64,000 nt of DNA from an uncultured Bacteroidales bacterium (GTDB lineage Bacteria; Bacteroidota; Bacteroidia; Bacteroidales; UBA932): assembly GCA_934691625.1 (NCBI GenBank), contig CAKUTA010000005.1, positions 53,114-117,113 of the forward strand, read 5' to 3'. Made by a program: the position numbers and the translations under genes. Position 1 is the first letter of the stretch. Each line of letters starts with the position of its first letter. The notes beneath the pieces were generated by a model, which was not told the DNA's origin, did not search any database, and worked only from the letters and a program-made list of their open reading frames with translations. Positions 18,342 to 28,187 of the stretch are shown here, piece by piece.

Positions 18342-19666
18342 TCTTCAGACTCCTTATCTTGTCCGGATTCAGATGAAACCAGTTCGGATTCTGGCAGTTT
18401 CTTGACTATCAGCTTGTCAATACGCGCCCCGTCCATGTCTGCAACTTCAAACTCAAACCCGTTCCAGTCTATTTTTTCTCCGGATTTAGGCACATGCTGC
18501 AGCTTCTCCAGCATCAGACCGCCTACAGTCGAGAAATCATAATCCTCCATCGCATCATCGAGGTCGAAATGTGAAAGGAAGTCATAGATGGAGCATTGCC
18601 CATCCACGAACCACCCATTGTGGTCGCTGCGCTCTATGATATCCGGCTCTGAATTATGATCCTGGGTATTGGTGTTCCCGACGAGACCGTCAAATATGTC
18701 CTTCAGGGATATGACTCCTGCCAGACCGCCGAATTCGTCACATACCAAAGCCCTCTTTATCCTGTTCTCTTTCATGTAGCCAAGCACTGCATAGACGCTC
18801 ATGTTCTCATGCACGTAGTGCGGTTCCTTCATGGCCTTTTTCAGGTCAATCTTCTTGTTCTGACGCATCTCTGTCACATAGTCCTTGATGGAAAGAACAC
18901 CTACGACATGATCCAGGTCACCGTCAACTACAGGATACTGCTCGTATATGGTGCTTTCTATAGTGCGGATAATTTCCTCATCGGTCATCTGCAGATCCAG
19001 CCACACAATATCGTCGCGCAATGTCATGATTGTGCTGACACTGAGATCGCCCAACGTGAATACACGCTCGACTATATCCTGCTCAAGAGGCGAGACCTCA
19101 CCTTCATCCTTCCCTTCCTCGATGATGGACTTAATCTCATCCTCCGTTACCTTATTCTCATGTTCCTTGATGCCAAGTATCTTGACAGAGAGCGCAGTGC
19201 ACTTTGCCAGCGCCCATATCACAGGGGATGCAATCCAGGAGACGAAGCGCATTACGCCTGCAATCTTCTTGGCTACTTTCTCCGGATCAGCCATCGCAAT
19301 GCGCTTAGGGACAAGCTCTCCAAGAAGAATCGACAGGAACATCACGATGAATACAATTATCGCCTTGGCGATAAATTCCGCCGTACCCGCAGCCACCCCC
19401 AGGCTGATGAATACCTGAGCGAAATTATGAGCCAGGCTCTCGCCTGAAAAAATACCGGTAAGGATGCCGACGAGAGTGACTCCCATCTGAACTGTGGACA
19501 GGAACTTGTCTGCATCCGATGTGAGTTTCAGTGCAGATTTTGCCCCTTTGTCCCCTTTCTGTGCATCTACCGTAAGTCGTGATTTACGTGCAGAGATGCA
19601 GGCGATTTCCGCCATGGAGAAAATTCCATTGACAATGATCAGCAGCAGTATTATAAATGCTTCCAT
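18338..19666 (-). CDS. CNNM/CorC-family transporter with CBS domains
   Basis: A 442-residue protein with an N-terminal DUF21/CNNM membrane domain (four hydrophobic helices in residues 1-150; FSMAEIACISARKSRL and ELVPKRIA are family motifs), then a CBS pair (about 205-325; TLRDDIVWLDLQM, YPVVDGDLDHVVGVLSIKDY, RALVCDEFGGLAGVISLKD) and a C-terminal CorC_HlyC domain (about 345-425). Members are linked to magnesium or other divalent-cation efflux; older 'hemolysin' names are misleading. It is convergent with ispG, sharing four bases, and lies 20 bp after the start side of psd on the same strand, so it may belong to the end of the rsfS-ftsH-cdsA-psd run. Confidence 0.85.
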   Translation of the reverse strand: MEAFIILLLIIVNGIFSMAEIACISARKSRLTVDAQKGDKGAKSALKLTSDADKFLSTVQMGVTLVGILTGIFSGESLAHNFAQVFISLGVAAGTAEFIAKAIIVFIVMFLSILLGELVPKRIAMADPEKVAKKIAGVMRFVSWIASPVIWALAKCTALSVKILGIKEHENKVTEDEIKSIIEEGKDEGEVSPLEQDIVERVFTLGDLSVSTIMTLRDDIVWLDLQMTDEEIIRTIESTIYEQYPVVDGDLDHVVGVLSIKDYVTEMRQNKKIDLKKAMKEPHYVHENMSVYAVLGYMKENRIKRALVCDEFGGLAGVISLKDIFDGLVGNTNTQDHNSEPDIIERSDHNGWFVDGQCSIYDFLSHFDLDDAMEDYDFSTVGGLMLEKLQHVPKSGEKIDWNGFEFEVADMDGARIDKLIVKKLPESELVSSESGQDKESED

Positions 19667-19686
19667 ATTAGCGAATTGAGGCCTCC

Positions 19687-20337
19687 CTACTTAAGTTCGG
19701 CAATGACAGTCTCGCCTGCGCGTGTCTCGTCACCGATTTTAACCTTGACGTCCGCATCCAGAGGGAGGAAGATATCCAGCCTGGAGCCGAACTTTATGAT
19801 GCCGCACTGTGAGCCGCGGATCTCATCGGAGCCGATCTTTGAATAGCTGACAATGCGCCTTGCAAATGTACCTGCTATCTGTTTGAAGAAAATCTCTCCA
19901 TGACCTGTATCCACGGCAGTAGAGGCATGTTCATTCTCTTCTGCAGCCTTCGGAAGAAACGCAAGAAGGTATTTCCCTGGATGATATTTATAGTAGGTGA
20001 CTTTGCCGCTTGCCGGCCAGAAATTAGCATGAACATTGAAAAAGTTCATATAGACAGAGACCTGGATACATTCCCGCTTCAGATATTCTTTCTCGAAAGT
20101 CCTGCGGATAATGACGACCTTTCCGTCTGCCCCGGATGTCACAAGCTTCTCCCCTTCCGGTGTATGTCTGACCGGCACCCGATGAAACCATGTCACGAAA
20201 ATCGCGTACAGGACAAGCACTCCTGTAAGAATGTATGCAGCAATGCCTCCTAGAAATTTCAGTAAGGCGAAGATAAAAAGAGCGCTGAACAGCCATGCAA
20301 TGGCAATTGTTCCGTATGAGTCTTTATCTATTTTCAT
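19687..20337 (-). CDS. psd: Phosphatidylserine decarboxylase (archaeal/short type)
   Basis: A protein of about 216 residues that makes phosphatidylethanolamine from phosphatidylserine at the inner membrane. It has two N-terminal hydrophobic helices (AIAWLFSALFIFALLKFLGGIAAYILTGV), the WFHRVPVR motif, YMNFFNVHANFWPASGKV, and the self-cleavage site in CGIIKFGSRLDIFLP, where the FGS serine becomes the pyruvoyl group. Short Psd proteins of Bacteroidetes keep this FGSR form. I chose the ATG at 20335-20337 (MKIDKDSYG), because the longer frame begins with TTG at 20382 and its extra 15 residues are not family-like. cdsA lies 66 bp upstream on the same strand and supplies the CDP-diacylglycerol used earlier in this pathway. 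Confidence 0.88.
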   Translation of the reverse strand: MKIDKDSYGTIAIAWLFSALFIFALLKFLGGIAAYILTGVLVLYAIFVTWFHRVPVRHTPEGEKLVTSGADGKVVIIRRTFEKEYLKRECIQVSVYMNFFNVHANFWPASGKVTYYKYHPGKYLLAFLPKAAEENEHASTAVDTGHGEIFFKQIAGTFARRIVSYSKIGSDEIRGSQCGIIKFGSRLDIFLPLDADVKVKIGDETRAGETVIAELK

Positions 20338-20403
20338 GCTTCCGGTTATGCAAGACTGGTTTAATACACAATTATTTTTCAAATATATGAAGAAAATTGC
20401 ATT

Positions 20404-21231
20404 TTAAAAAATATTCATAAGTATCAGGTATAATGCCCCCGCAGGCATAGCCATAAGTGTACTGTCAAACCTATCCAGCATTCCGCCATGTCCTGGAACG
20501 ATAGTCCCGGAATCCTTCACGTTATAATGTCTCTTCCACTGCGACTCGAAAAGATCGCCGTAAACGCCGGCGATATCCATCACTATCGCTAATACTATAG
20601 TGTTAATCAGTGATATAGGAAGGTGCATAGCATATTTCAGCACGATTGCCGACAATACTGAGCAGAACATTCCGCCCCAGAAGCCCGCCCATGTCTTCTT
20701 CGGGGATATATCAGGAAACAGCTTCTTACTGAAACGCTTGCCAAGAGTCGAGCCGAAAATATATCCTCCCACATCGGAACTCCATATTATGATGAAGAAG
20801 CAGAGCAGGACAATGCCGTTGAACTGCTGCCCGAAAAAGACGATAAGGTTCGACAAGGAAAGAGGAACCGCAATATACAGGATTCCTGTGTAGATATCGG
20901 AGAACTTGCCGAATTCCGTCTTGTCCTTCACATACAGCGAATTCACCATCACTACCATGATGGGGAGCATCGCTATTGCCACATATTTGACTTCCAGGCC
21001 GTAGGCACTGACACAGAAGATCAGCGAAAACAGAATGAGACCAGACAGAATCGCCAGGAGCCTGGAGAATCTGTACCTGTCATTCATCGTTATCGTATAG
21101 AACTCATGCATCATGATGGCCATGATGAACATTACAAGCCCTGCAAACAGAAGCTTGTCTAACAGAAGACCGGCCACCATCACAACGATGAAGCCGACCC
21201 CCGATATAGTCCTTAAAATAGTGTTGTTCAT
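20404..21231 (-). CDS. cdsA: Phosphatidate cytidylyltransferase
   Basis: CdsA, 275 residues, forms CDP-diacylglycerol from phosphatidic acid and CTP in the inner membrane, the branch point for phospholipids. It has about seven to eight hydrophobic helices and the C-terminal CDP-DAG synthase signature GDLFESQWKRHYNVKDSG..PGHGGMLDRFDS, plus SDVGGYIFG and ISPKKTWAGFWGG. The gene sits between ftsH (62 bp upstream) and psd (66 bp downstream), a common Bacteroidetes order, so one transcript probably supplies lipid synthesis and membrane proteolysis together. The length is typical. Confidence 0.94.
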   Translation of the reverse strand: MNNTILRTISGVGFIVVMVAGLLLDKLLFAGLVMFIMAIMMHEFYTITMNDRYRFSRLLAILSGLILFSLIFCVSAYGLEVKYVAIAMLPIMVVMVNSLYVKDKTEFGKFSDIYTGILYIAVPLSLSNLIVFFGQQFNGIVLLCFFIIIWSSDVGGYIFGSTLGKRFSKKLFPDISPKKTWAGFWGGMFCSVLSAIVLKYAMHLPISLINTIVLAIVMDIAGVYGDLFESQWKRHYNVKDSGTIVPGHGGMLDRFDSTLMAMPAGALYLILMNIF

Positions 21232-21293
21232 TCGTTCAGGTTTTTCAGAAGCAGTCTAATCAGATTAAACCGCTTCCAGGTACACAACCGAGG

Positions 21294-23303
21294 CTATGCC
21301 TCGGATTTTTCAGACTCAAGTTTCTCAGAAACTGAAGGTTTCTCCGTCTGGTCCGCAGTATCTTCCGGGGTCAGATCATCCTGCTCTGGCTTAACTTTAG
21401 GACCCAGGATCTTTTCCACGTCATCGGCGAAGATCACCTCCTTCTCCAGCAGCAGAGCCGCCATCTGGAGAAATCCTTCCTTATGGTCCATAAGAATCTT
21501 CATTGTCCTGTCATGGATCATAGATACCAGATTCTTGACTTCCTGGTCAATAAGCTCGGCGGTCTTCTCGCTGTATGGCTTTGTGAGGTCGTATCCCCTT
21601 GCACCAGTGGAATCATAGAAGGACAATGCACCTACGGTGTCTGTCATTCCATAGTCTTTCACCATGCCATAGGCCATCTGCGTCAGGCGCTCAAGATCAT
21701 TCTGAGCTCCCGTCGATGGCTCTCCGTTCACAATCTCCTCGGCAACGCGCCCTCCGATAAGGGAGCACATCTCGTCAATCATCTGAGACTTGGTCCACAG
21801 CTTGCGTTCTTCAGGAAGATACCATGCGGCTCCAAGTGCCTGACCACGTGGTATGAGTGTGACCTTAAAGAGTGGATTTGCATAAGGCAGCAGCCAGCTC
21901 ACAGCCGCATGACCTGCCTCGTGATGAGCAATAGAGCGCTTCTCTGCAGGAGTTATAATGGCAGCTTTGCGCTCCAGTCCACCGACAATCCTGTCCACAG
22001 CGTCCAGGAAATCCTGCTTGTCGACAGCTTTCTTGTTTTTCCTCGCCGCTGTAAGGGCAGCCTCATTGCAGACATTGGCTATGTCCGCACCGGAGAATCC
22101 AGGAGTATGCTTCGCCATAAACTCTACATCGAAATCGCCGGCGACTTTCAGGTTCTTTATGTGCACCTTGAAAATTTCCTCGCGCTCCTTCAGCTCCGGA
22201 AGATCCACATGAATCTGCCTGTCAAAACGCCCGGCACGCATGAGAGCCTTATCAAGAATGTCCGCCCTGTTCGTGGCTGCAAGCACAATAACCCCGGAGT
22301 TCGTGTCGAAACCGTCCATCTCCGTAAGAAGCTGGTTCAATGTATTCTCACGCTCGTCATTCGACGAGAAGCCGGCATTCTTGCCTCGTGCCCGTCCCAC
22401 AGCATCAATTTCATCAATGAAGACGATACATGGTGCCTTTTCCTTGGCCTGACGGAACAGGTCACGTACTCGTGATGCTCCGACACCTACAAACATCTCC
22501 ACAAAATCTGAACCAGAGATGGAGAAAAAAGGCACATTAGCCTCGCCTGCCACAGCCTTGGCCAGCAAGGTCTTGCCAGTACCAGGAGGGCCTACGAGCA
22601 GCGCTCCCTTAGGGATTTTTCCTCCAAGAGCGGTATATTTCTTCGGATTTTTGAGGAAATCCACAATCTCCATCACCTCATCCTTTGCGCCATAAAGTCC
22701 GGCGACATCCTTGAATGTGACTTTCACCTGATTCTTGTCAGCGAGCTTGCCTGTCGCCTTGCCGACATTGAAAATGCCGCCCTGTCCTCCTGGACCGCCG
22801 TTCATGTTCCGGTTGAAACCACGGAACATAAATACCCACATAAGGATAAGCAGCACCGGGAACAGGAACCAGTCCATCATGTGCCCCCACAGGTTGTCAT
22901 CATTCTCCATTATGACCTTGAACCTGTTGCCTTCAGCAAGGTTCGCGTTCAATGCCGCAAACTCCGTTTCCGGATCGAACTTGCTGGATACATAGAACCA
23001 GAAATGCGGAGATGATGACGGCACCTTTCCGCCGAACCGGTCACTGTACTTGCTCAATCTGTCAGGACGGATCGCTATTTCTCCCTTGTAATCATTCCTG
23101 ATAAACACGATAGACTTCACATCTCCTGCCTCTATCATCTCCTCGACATCTGCCCACTCTGCCTTCTGCGGCTTGGCACCGGTATTGTTGAAGAGCATCC
23201 AGATGATTCCGGATATTATGAGGATATAGAGCCATGACAGCCCTATATTGACCGAGATGATCTTCTTCTGCGGCCTTTTGCCGCCATTATTCTTTTTAGA
23301 CAT
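21294..23303 (-). CDS. ftsH: ATP-dependent zinc metalloprotease FtsH
   Basis: A 669-residue membrane-anchored AAA+ protease that degrades misfolded membrane proteins and regulatory substrates. Two transmembrane helices (about 21-40 and 144-162) flank a periplasmic domain. The AAA module has Walker A GPPGTGKT (238-245), Walker B IVFIDEID (293-300) and the second region of homology [20 protein letters not shown]. The protease zinc site is HEAGH (461-465), with Asp further on in the family pattern. The C-terminal tail is acidic ([24 protein letters not shown]). The start lies 12 bp after the rsfS stop. A glycine-rich linker ([11 protein letters not shown]) follows the second helix, as in other Bacteroidetes FtsH. 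Confidence 0.97.
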   Translation of the reverse strand: MSKKNNGGKRPQKKIISVNIGLSWLYILIISGIIWMLFNNTGAKPQKAEWADVEEMIEAGDVKSIVFIRNDYKGEIAIRPDRLSKYSDRFGGKVPSSSPHFWFYVSSKFDPETEFAALNANLAEGNRFKVIMENDDNLWGHMMDWFLFPVLLILMWVFMFRGFNRNMNGGPGGQGGIFNVGKATGKLADKNQVKVTFKDVAGLYGAKDEVMEIVDFLKNPKKYTALGGKIPKGALLVGPPGTGKTLLAKAVAGEANVPFFSISGSDFVEMFVGVGASRVRDLFRQAKEKAPCIVFIDEIDAVGRARGKNAGFSSNDERENTLNQLLTEMDGFDTNSGVIVLAATNRADILDKALMRAGRFDRQIHVDLPELKEREEIFKVHIKNLKVAGDFDVEFMAKHTPGFSGADIANVCNEAALTAARKNKKAVDKQDFLDAVDRIVGGLERKAAIITPAEKRSIAHHEAGHAAVSWLLPYANPLFKVTLIPRGQALGAAWYLPEERKLWTKSQMIDEMCSLIGGRVAEEIVNGEPSTGAQNDLERLTQMAYGMVKDYGMTDTVGALSFYDSTGARGYDLTKPYSEKTAELIDQEVKNLVSMIHDRTMKILMDHKEGFLQMAALLLEKEVIFADDVEKILGPKVKPEQDDLTPEDTADQTEKPSVSEKLESEKSEA

Positions 23304-23315
23304 CCGTAAATCCCA

Positions 23316-23777
23316 TTACAACGAATCCGGACCGGATTCTGATTTTCTTACACGCCTTGCCGATGCCCTGACCTTGGATGCGGCCTTTGGTTTCACGCGC
23401 TTTTCCTCCTCCTGCGTGGCTGCCACAGGTTCGTCTGTATATTCTGTCCTTTCAGCATCAGCCCAGAGATCCTCCAGACGGTAGAAATCCCTATATTCTG
23501 TCAGGAACACATGGACGACGACATCCCCGTAGTCAAGTATAATCCAGAAATCGTTTTCCAGTCCCTGCATCCGGAGCACCTTACGTCCGCATTTCTTCTG
23601 CATTCTTACAATAATATTGTCAGCGATAGCTGCCACCGCGGTAGTTGAATCTGCATTGCATACCACGAAATAGTCAGAAATAGCTGTACCTATCGGGCTA
23701 AGGTCAAGCGACACTACGCGCTGCCCCTTCTTTTCGAGCATCGCATCTGTTATGACCTTGAGAACATTTTTTTCCAT
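23316..23777 (-). CDS. rsfS: Ribosomal silencing factor RsfS (Iojap)
   Basis: A 153-residue RsfS/DUF143 protein that binds uL14 on the large subunit and blocks subunit joining when nutrients are scarce. The core (residues 1-110) shows the family pattern DLSPIGTAISDYFVVCNADS, MQGLENDFWIILDYGDVVVHVF and YRLEDLWADAE. The C-terminal 40 residues are a charged extension (EEEKRVKPKAASKVRASARRVRK) absent from E. coli RsfS, and probably disordered. It is the first gene of the minus-strand run rsfS-ftsH-cdsA-psd, and a TATCTTTG -7 box lies about 28 bp before its ATG, interleaved with the divergent birA promoter. Confidence 0.92.
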   Translation of the reverse strand: MEKNVLKVITDAMLEKKGQRVVSLDLSPIGTAISDYFVVCNADSTTAVAAIADNIIVRMQKKCGRKVLRMQGLENDFWIILDYGDVVVHVFLTEYRDFYRLEDLWADAERTEYTDEPVAATQEEEKRVKPKAASKVRASARRVRKSESGPDSL

Positions 23778-23792
23778 TTTCTAAGGATTGTT

Positions 23793-23812
23793 TAAATTTG
23801 CGCACAAAGATA
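23793..23812. promoter_or_regulatory. Face-to-face -7 boxes between birA and rsfS
   Basis: TAAATTTG on the + strand (23793-23800) reads toward birA, and TATCTTTG on the minus strand (23805-23812) reads toward rsfS-ftsH. Both match TAnnTTTG and are only 4 bp apart, so the two polymerase footprints overlap and initiation should be mutually exclusive at any moment. Clear -33 TTG elements at the ideal distance are not evident. Confidence 0.5.
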
Positions 23813-23829
23813 AAACAAAAATCAGTCCA

Positions 23830-24588
23830 ATGAAAGCGCAAACGCCCATAACGTGGTTCGAGAGCATTGATTCCACCAATTCCGAGGCCAGAAGACAGCT
23901 CGGCACGCTTGACAAAATGTCAGTATTTGCAGCTAAGTTCCAGACAGCAGGCCGCGGGCAGCGCGGGAACAGGTGGAGCAGCGCGTCCGGAGAGAATCTG
24001 ACATTTTCCATTCTTGCGCGTCTTTCATCGGACGGACAGCCGCAAGTCAAGGCTCGTGACCAGTTCGATATCAGCATAGTCGCGGCGCTTTCAGTGTCGG
24101 ACCTGCTCCGCCGCTACGGAATCGACAACCACATTAAATGGCCCAATGATATATACATAAGGGACAGGAAAGTATGCGGAATGCTGATAGAGAATATTTT
24201 GGGACAGGATATGGTGACGGCGTCCATCATAGGCATAGGGCTGAACCTGAACCAGAGCGAATTTCCTCCGGAACTTGTGAATCCGACGTCTGTCCTGCTC
24301 GCTTCAGGCGTCCGGCATGCTCCTGAAGAAACCCTTGAGGAGCTTATCTCCATCTTTCAGGACATGTTTATGCAATTATCTGATTCTGAAAGTACTACAG
24401 ACGCAAGAAATAACTATGTTTCCCGGATGTACAGGCTTGGTTCTGTCAGAAAATACTACGATGCTGCGAGCGGTATCTATTTCGATGGCAAAATTATAGG
24501 CATCTCCGAAGAAGGGATGCTTCTTGTGGAGATGCCTGATAAGACAATCCGTTCTTTCTCATTCAAGGAGATAGGCTATATCATCTAG
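23830..24588 (+). CDS. birA: Biotin--[acetyl-CoA-carboxylase] ligase, no DNA-binding domain
   Basis: A biotin protein ligase of about 252 residues that attaches biotin to carboxylase carriers through biotinyl-AMP. The active-site loop GRGQRGNRW and the KWPNDIYIRDRKVCGMLIEN segment are intact, and a short SH3-like C-terminal domain follows. It lacks the N-terminal helix-turn-helix of E. coli BirA, so it is not expected to repress biotin genes. The frame can be extended to 23788, but that extension overlaps the -7 box at 23793-23800; the ATG at 23830, giving MKAQTPITWFESIDSTN, fits both promoter and family. It ends in an 8-bp convergent overlap with rpe. Confidence 0.92.
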   Translation: MKAQTPITWFESIDSTNSEARRQLGTLDKMSVFAAKFQTAGRGQRGNRWSSASGENLTFSILARLSSDGQPQVKARDQFDISIVAALSVSDLLRRYGIDNHIKWPNDIYIRDRKVCGMLIENILGQDMVTASIIGIGLNLNQSEFPPELVNPTSVLLASGVRHAPEETLEELISIFQDMFMQLSDSESTTDARNNYVSRMYRLGSVRKYYDAASGIYFDGKIIGISEEGMLLVEMPDKTIRSFSFKEIGYII

Positions 24589-25240
24589 CGCTGCGCATAG
24601 CTGATATTACTCCTCCTGGATACTCCGACTTGAAAACCGCGCTGCCTGCGACGAGTATGTCTGCACCGGCCTCAGCGATGGCGGAAGCGTTTGCCGGGGA
24701 GACTCCCCCATCCACTTCAATCACACAGTTGCTGCCGCTTCTGGCTATCTCTTCACGGACAGCCCTTATTCTGCTATACGTATCCTCAATGAATTTCTGC
24801 CCGCCGAACCCGGCGAATACGGACATGACAAGGATGTAGTCGGCAGAACCGATATACGGGAAAACACGTTCAGGCGCAACGTCGGGGTTTATGGCAAGCC
24901 CTGCCCGTATCCCGTAGGAACGTATCTGCTCCAGCAGCGTTCCAGGATTTTCCTCAGCCAGCTCCGCGGCCTCAAGGTGGAAGCTCATCATTCTGACACC
25001 TGTCTTTGCGAACCGCTCAAAGTATTTCTCCGGGTGAACTATCATCAGATGGGCATCCATGGGCTTTTCCGCCTTTCTTGCTATGGCTTCCACCACAGGG
25101 AAACCATAGGATATGTTCGGCACCAGTACGCCATCCATGATATCGAGATGAAAGACATCCGCATATCGGTTGACAATCTCCACATCTTTTTCAAGATGCA
25201 GAAAGTCCGCAGAAAGCATTGAAGGGGCTATCTGTATCAT
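24581..25240 (-). CDS. rpe: Ribulose-phosphate 3-epimerase
   Basis: A 219-residue TIM-barrel enzyme interconverting ribulose 5-phosphate and xylulose 5-phosphate in the pentose phosphate pathway. Family signatures are visible: PSMLSADF at the start, HLDIMDGVLVPN with metal-binding His/Asp, MSVFAGFGGQKF (the MxVxPGFGGQ loop, here with VFA in place of VNP) and VDGGVSPAN. The length is typical. Its start codon overlaps the pepD stop (ATGA), so pepD and rpe are translationally coupled. The MSVFAGFGG variation keeps the glycine loop and is seen in Bacteroidetes homologues. Confidence 0.94.
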   Translation of the reverse strand: MIQIAPSMLSADFLHLEKDVEIVNRYADVFHLDIMDGVLVPNISYGFPVVEAIARKAEKPMDAHLMIVHPEKYFERFAKTGVRMMSFHLEAAELAEENPGTLLEQIRSYGIRAGLAINPDVAPERVFPYIGSADYILVMSVFAGFGGQKFIEDTYSRIRAVREEIARSGSNCVIEVDGGVSPANASAIAEAGADILVAGSAVFKSEYPGGVISAMRSAR

Positions 25241-26664
25241 TTGAAATTAGTCACTACGTCAACAAGCAGCTTCACGAATTTTTCGTTGGAAGCAAGATCG
25301 AGTTTCTCTCCGGGCGCATGTACCCCTCTCAGTGTCGGTCCGAAAGACACCATATCCAGATATGGGAACTTTTCCAGGAACAGGCCGCACTCAAGACCGG
25401 CGTGGATCGCCTTTACTTCCGGCTCAGTGCCGAAAAGTTTCCTGTATGAGGCCACGGTCTCCTTGAGTATCGGGGAATTCATATTCGGAGCCCAGCCTGG
25501 ATAAGGATCAGAGTGGGATACCTCCGCCCCAGCAAGCTGGAATGCAGCCTCTACCTTGTCCGCTATGAATTTCTTTTCCGACTCGGTGGAGCTTCTCTGG
25601 CTTGTCGTTACTATGATCTCGCCCGGCTTGTCCATCTTCACAGCAGCCAGGTTCGTGGACGTCTCCACCAGTCCCGGAATATCCTGGCTCATCGCCAGGA
25701 CTCCATGGTTCACTGCAACGAGCGACATTACAAGACGTCTTGCAACATCGTTCTCCACTGCATTCTCCGTATGTGATGCCCTTTCAGCATCGAAACGGAT
25801 ATCAGGGTCCGTATTATGGAATTCATTTCTGACAGCCTCGCCAAATTCTCTGAAACATGCGATGAAAGCATCCTGCTCGCTTTCCTTTACATAGACCACA
25901 GCCTCTGCATCGCGGGAAATGGCATTGCGCTTATTCCCTCCGGTGAGGCGGAGCAGCTGGTAATTTCCAAGTTCAGAATATAGGAACCTGGCCATAATCT
26001 GGACGGCATTTGCCCTTTCCTTATTGATGTCATCTCCGCTGTGACCGCCTAAGGCATTGGAAACTCTAAGGGAGATGGCCTTGTATCCAGGCTTCACAGG
26101 CTCTGTAGAGTATCTGAATACCGCTGTCGTATCGATTCCGCCGGCACATCCGACGAAAATCTGACCTTCGTCTTCGGAATCAAGGTTCAGCAATGTCCTT
26201 GACTCTATGAACCCTGGTTCAATATCATTGGCACCGTCCATTCCTGTCTCCTCTGAAATCGTGAAGAGGCCTTCAACTTTTCCCATCGGAAGATCACTTG
26301 CAAGCAGGGCCAGTGTGGCTGCGATGCCGATCCCGTCATCAGCTCCGAGTGTGGTTTCCTTGGCAATCATCCATCCGTCCTCTATCACATAGTCTATCGG
26401 CTCGGTCGCGAAATCATGGCTGCTGCCTGCAATCTTTTCGCAGACCATATCCTGATGGCTCTGCAGGGCAATGGACGGAACATTTTCCTTGCTTTTCGAT
26501 GCCTCACGGGTGATGACTACATTGCCGGTGGCGTCCGTGCGGCATCCAAGATTATGTTCTGCCGCAAAATGCTGAAGAAACTCGGTCATCTTCTCTTCAT
26601 GACCGGACTCCCGCGGAATCCTGGTGATTTCGCGGAAAATCTCTAGAACTGAATTTGAATCCAT
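25237..26664 (-). CDS. pepD: Cytosol non-specific dipeptidase (M20C, aminoacyl-histidine dipeptidase)
   Basis: A 475-residue di-zinc peptidase that hydrolyses dipeptides in the cytoplasm. The metal ligands sit in LQSHQDMVCEK (His and Asp), LGADDGIGIAATLALL (bridging Asp) and ISEETGMDGA (general-base and metal Glu pair); a dimerisation domain with GGHSGDDINKERANA follows and a late HAGLECGLF motif supplies the last ligands. No signal peptide. It is the first gene of a pepD-rpe pair with a four-base overlap, and starts 20 bp after the dnaA stop side on the same strand. Peptide use as carbon and nitrogen source is common in gut Bacteroidales, but that is inference. Confidence 0.93.
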   Translation of the reverse strand: MDSNSVLEIFREITRIPRESGHEEKMTEFLQHFAAEHNLGCRTDATGNVVITREASKSKENVPSIALQSHQDMVCEKIAGSSHDFATEPIDYVIEDGWMIAKETTLGADDGIGIAATLALLASDLPMGKVEGLFTISEETGMDGANDIEPGFIESRTLLNLDSEDEGQIFVGCAGGIDTTAVFRYSTEPVKPGYKAISLRVSNALGGHSGDDINKERANAVQIMARFLYSELGNYQLLRLTGGNKRNAISRDAEAVVYVKESEQDAFIACFREFGEAVRNEFHNTDPDIRFDAERASHTENAVENDVARRLVMSLVAVNHGVLAMSQDIPGLVETSTNLAAVKMDKPGEIIVTTSQRSSTESEKKFIADKVEAAFQLAGAEVSHSDPYPGWAPNMNSPILKETVASYRKLFGTEPEVKAIHAGLECGLFLEKFPYLDMVSFGPTLRGVHAPGEKLDLASNEKFVKLLVDVVTNFK

Positions 26665-26684
26665 GTTTAGAATCTGTTATTTAA

Positions 26685-28103
26685 TTATCTCGCAGGCGCA
26701 AGCATCTTTTCTATATCGGTAACGTACTGCTTGAAAAGCTTGTCCGTGGACATCAGATCTGATACCGTATTGCATGCATGCAGCACTGTCGCGTGGTCTT
26801 TTCCTCCAAGTTCCGCGCCAATCGTGGACAAAGAGCATCCGACCAGGCTGCGGCTCATGAACATCGCTATCTGGCGCGCCTGGACAATCTGTCTCTTTCT
26901 GGATTTCGACAGCAATGTATCTTTGGTTATGTTAAAGTATTCGCAGACGGTCTTCTGGACTTTTCCTATCGTGACCTCAGACTTGTCCTCCCCGACGATC
27001 TTGCCCGTTATCTTCTCGGCAAGTTCCACGGTCATCTCCTTGTGAACAAGGGTCGCATGTGCAATAAGCGAGATCAATGCGCCTTCCAGCTCACGGAAAT
27101 TCGACTTGATCCTGGATGCCAGATATACGAGCACATCTTCACTCACGGTCACGCCCTCGCGGAAGCTTCTTGCCTTCAGCATCTCAAGCCTAGTCGCATA
27201 CGAAGGACGCTGCAGTTCGACTGACAGTCCCCACTTCAGACGAGAAAGAAGCCTTTCCTCGAAATTCTGCAGATCGGCAGGAGCACGGTCGGATGTGAAT
27301 ATCAGCTGCTTCCCGTTCTCATGAAGATGGTTGAATACATTGAAGAACGCATTTTGAGACCCCTGCCCCATGAGATCCTGGATGTCATCGACAATCAGGA
27401 CATCGATCTTCATGTAGAATGCCAGGAAATCCGTCAGCTTGTTTCTGACATTGACGGCATCCATATACTGGGTCTTGAACTCATTTCCAGTCACATACAG
27501 CACCACCAGATCCGGATATTTCTCCTTGATGGCGATACCGATGGCCTGCGAAAGATGAGTCTTGCCGAGACCTGGGCCGCCGAACAGGAATAGAGGATTG
27601 AACGGAGTGTTGCCCGGCGCAGACGATATGCTCTCACCGGCTGTGATACCCATCTTGTTACATTCTCCGACAACAAGGTTTCCGAAGCAATAGACAGGAT
27701 TAAGCCTAGGGTTCACCTGGATTTTTCTCAGCCCAGGGAACACAAACGGGCCAGGGTTGCCGCCCGTAGGATACGTGTTCACAGAAATAGGCTTGTTGAC
27801 AGGAGCCGTGCCGTTGGCTGCCGGAAATGTCATAGGCGGCTGCACCCTGACAGGGCTGACAGTATATTCAAGCTTCGCATCCGGCCCGATGACCCTCTTC
27901 AATGTCTTCTTCAGGACATCAAGATATACTTCTTCCAGATATTTGATATAAAAATGCGACGGGACCTCGATCTTGATGGTCGATCCGGTCAATGAAACAG
28001 GCTTCAAAGGCTTGAACCATCTGTTAAACATTTGAGAACCTATAATATTCTCTATTATGTCCAGGCATTTGTTCCAAGTCTCTATGTGAGTCATCTGTTC
28101 CAT
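26685..28103 (-). CDS. dnaA: Chromosomal replication initiator DnaA
   Basis: A protein of about 472 residues that binds DnaA boxes and opens oriC. Domain I begins HIETWNKCLDIIENIIGSQMFNRWFKPL; a variable Pro/Asn-rich linker follows (residues about 85-135); the AAA+ domain has Walker A FLFGGPGLGKTHLS, Walker B VLIVDDIQDL and the arginine-finger region; domain IV carries the signature GGKDHATVLHACNTV. I chose the ATG at 28101-28103 (MEQMTHIETW); a GTG 39 bases upstream is in frame but adds residues not typical of the family. A -7 box TACTTTTG lies at 28180-28187 on the minus strand. It lies 20 bp upstream of pepD, so they may be co-transcribed. Confidence 0.96.
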   Translation of the reverse strand: MEQMTHIETWNKCLDIIENIIGSQMFNRWFKPLKPVSLTGSTIKIEVPSHFYIKYLEEVYLDVLKKTLKRVIGPDAKLEYTVSPVRVQPPMTFPAANGTAPVNKPISVNTYPTGGNPGPFVFPGLRKIQVNPRLNPVYCFGNLVVGECNKMGITAGESISSAPGNTPFNPLFLFGGPGLGKTHLSQAIGIAIKEKYPDLVVLYVTGNEFKTQYMDAVNVRNKLTDFLAFYMKIDVLIVDDIQDLMGQGSQNAFFNVFNHLHENGKQLIFTSDRAPADLQNFEERLLSRLKWGLSVELQRPSYATRLEMLKARSFREGVTVSEDVLVYLASRIKSNFRELEGALISLIAHATLVHKEMTVELAEKITGKIVGEDKSEVTIGKVQKTVCEYFNITKDTLLSKSRKRQIVQARQIAMFMSRSLVGCSLSTIGAELGGKDHATVLHACNTVSDLMSTDKLFKQYVTDIEKMLAPAR

Positions 28104-28179
28104 ATCAAATAATGCATTCAGCTGTAAGGTCGAAAATAGCACCAGAACAACAGGATGCTCCTCTTCTTCTGATGCTTTG

Positions 28180-28187
28180 CAAAAGTA
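28180..28187 (-). promoter_or_regulatory. Candidate -7 box for dnaA
   Basis: TACTTTTG on the minus strand matches TAnnTTTG and gives a leader of about 70 nt before the chosen dnaA ATG. The region upstream is an A/T-rich run without an obvious TTG at 19-21 nt. Confidence 0.4.

Noticed and set aside
20338..20382. Longer psd reading frame from TTG
   Set aside because: The additional 15 residues are atypical for the family and an ATG with a purine-rich lead follows at 20337.
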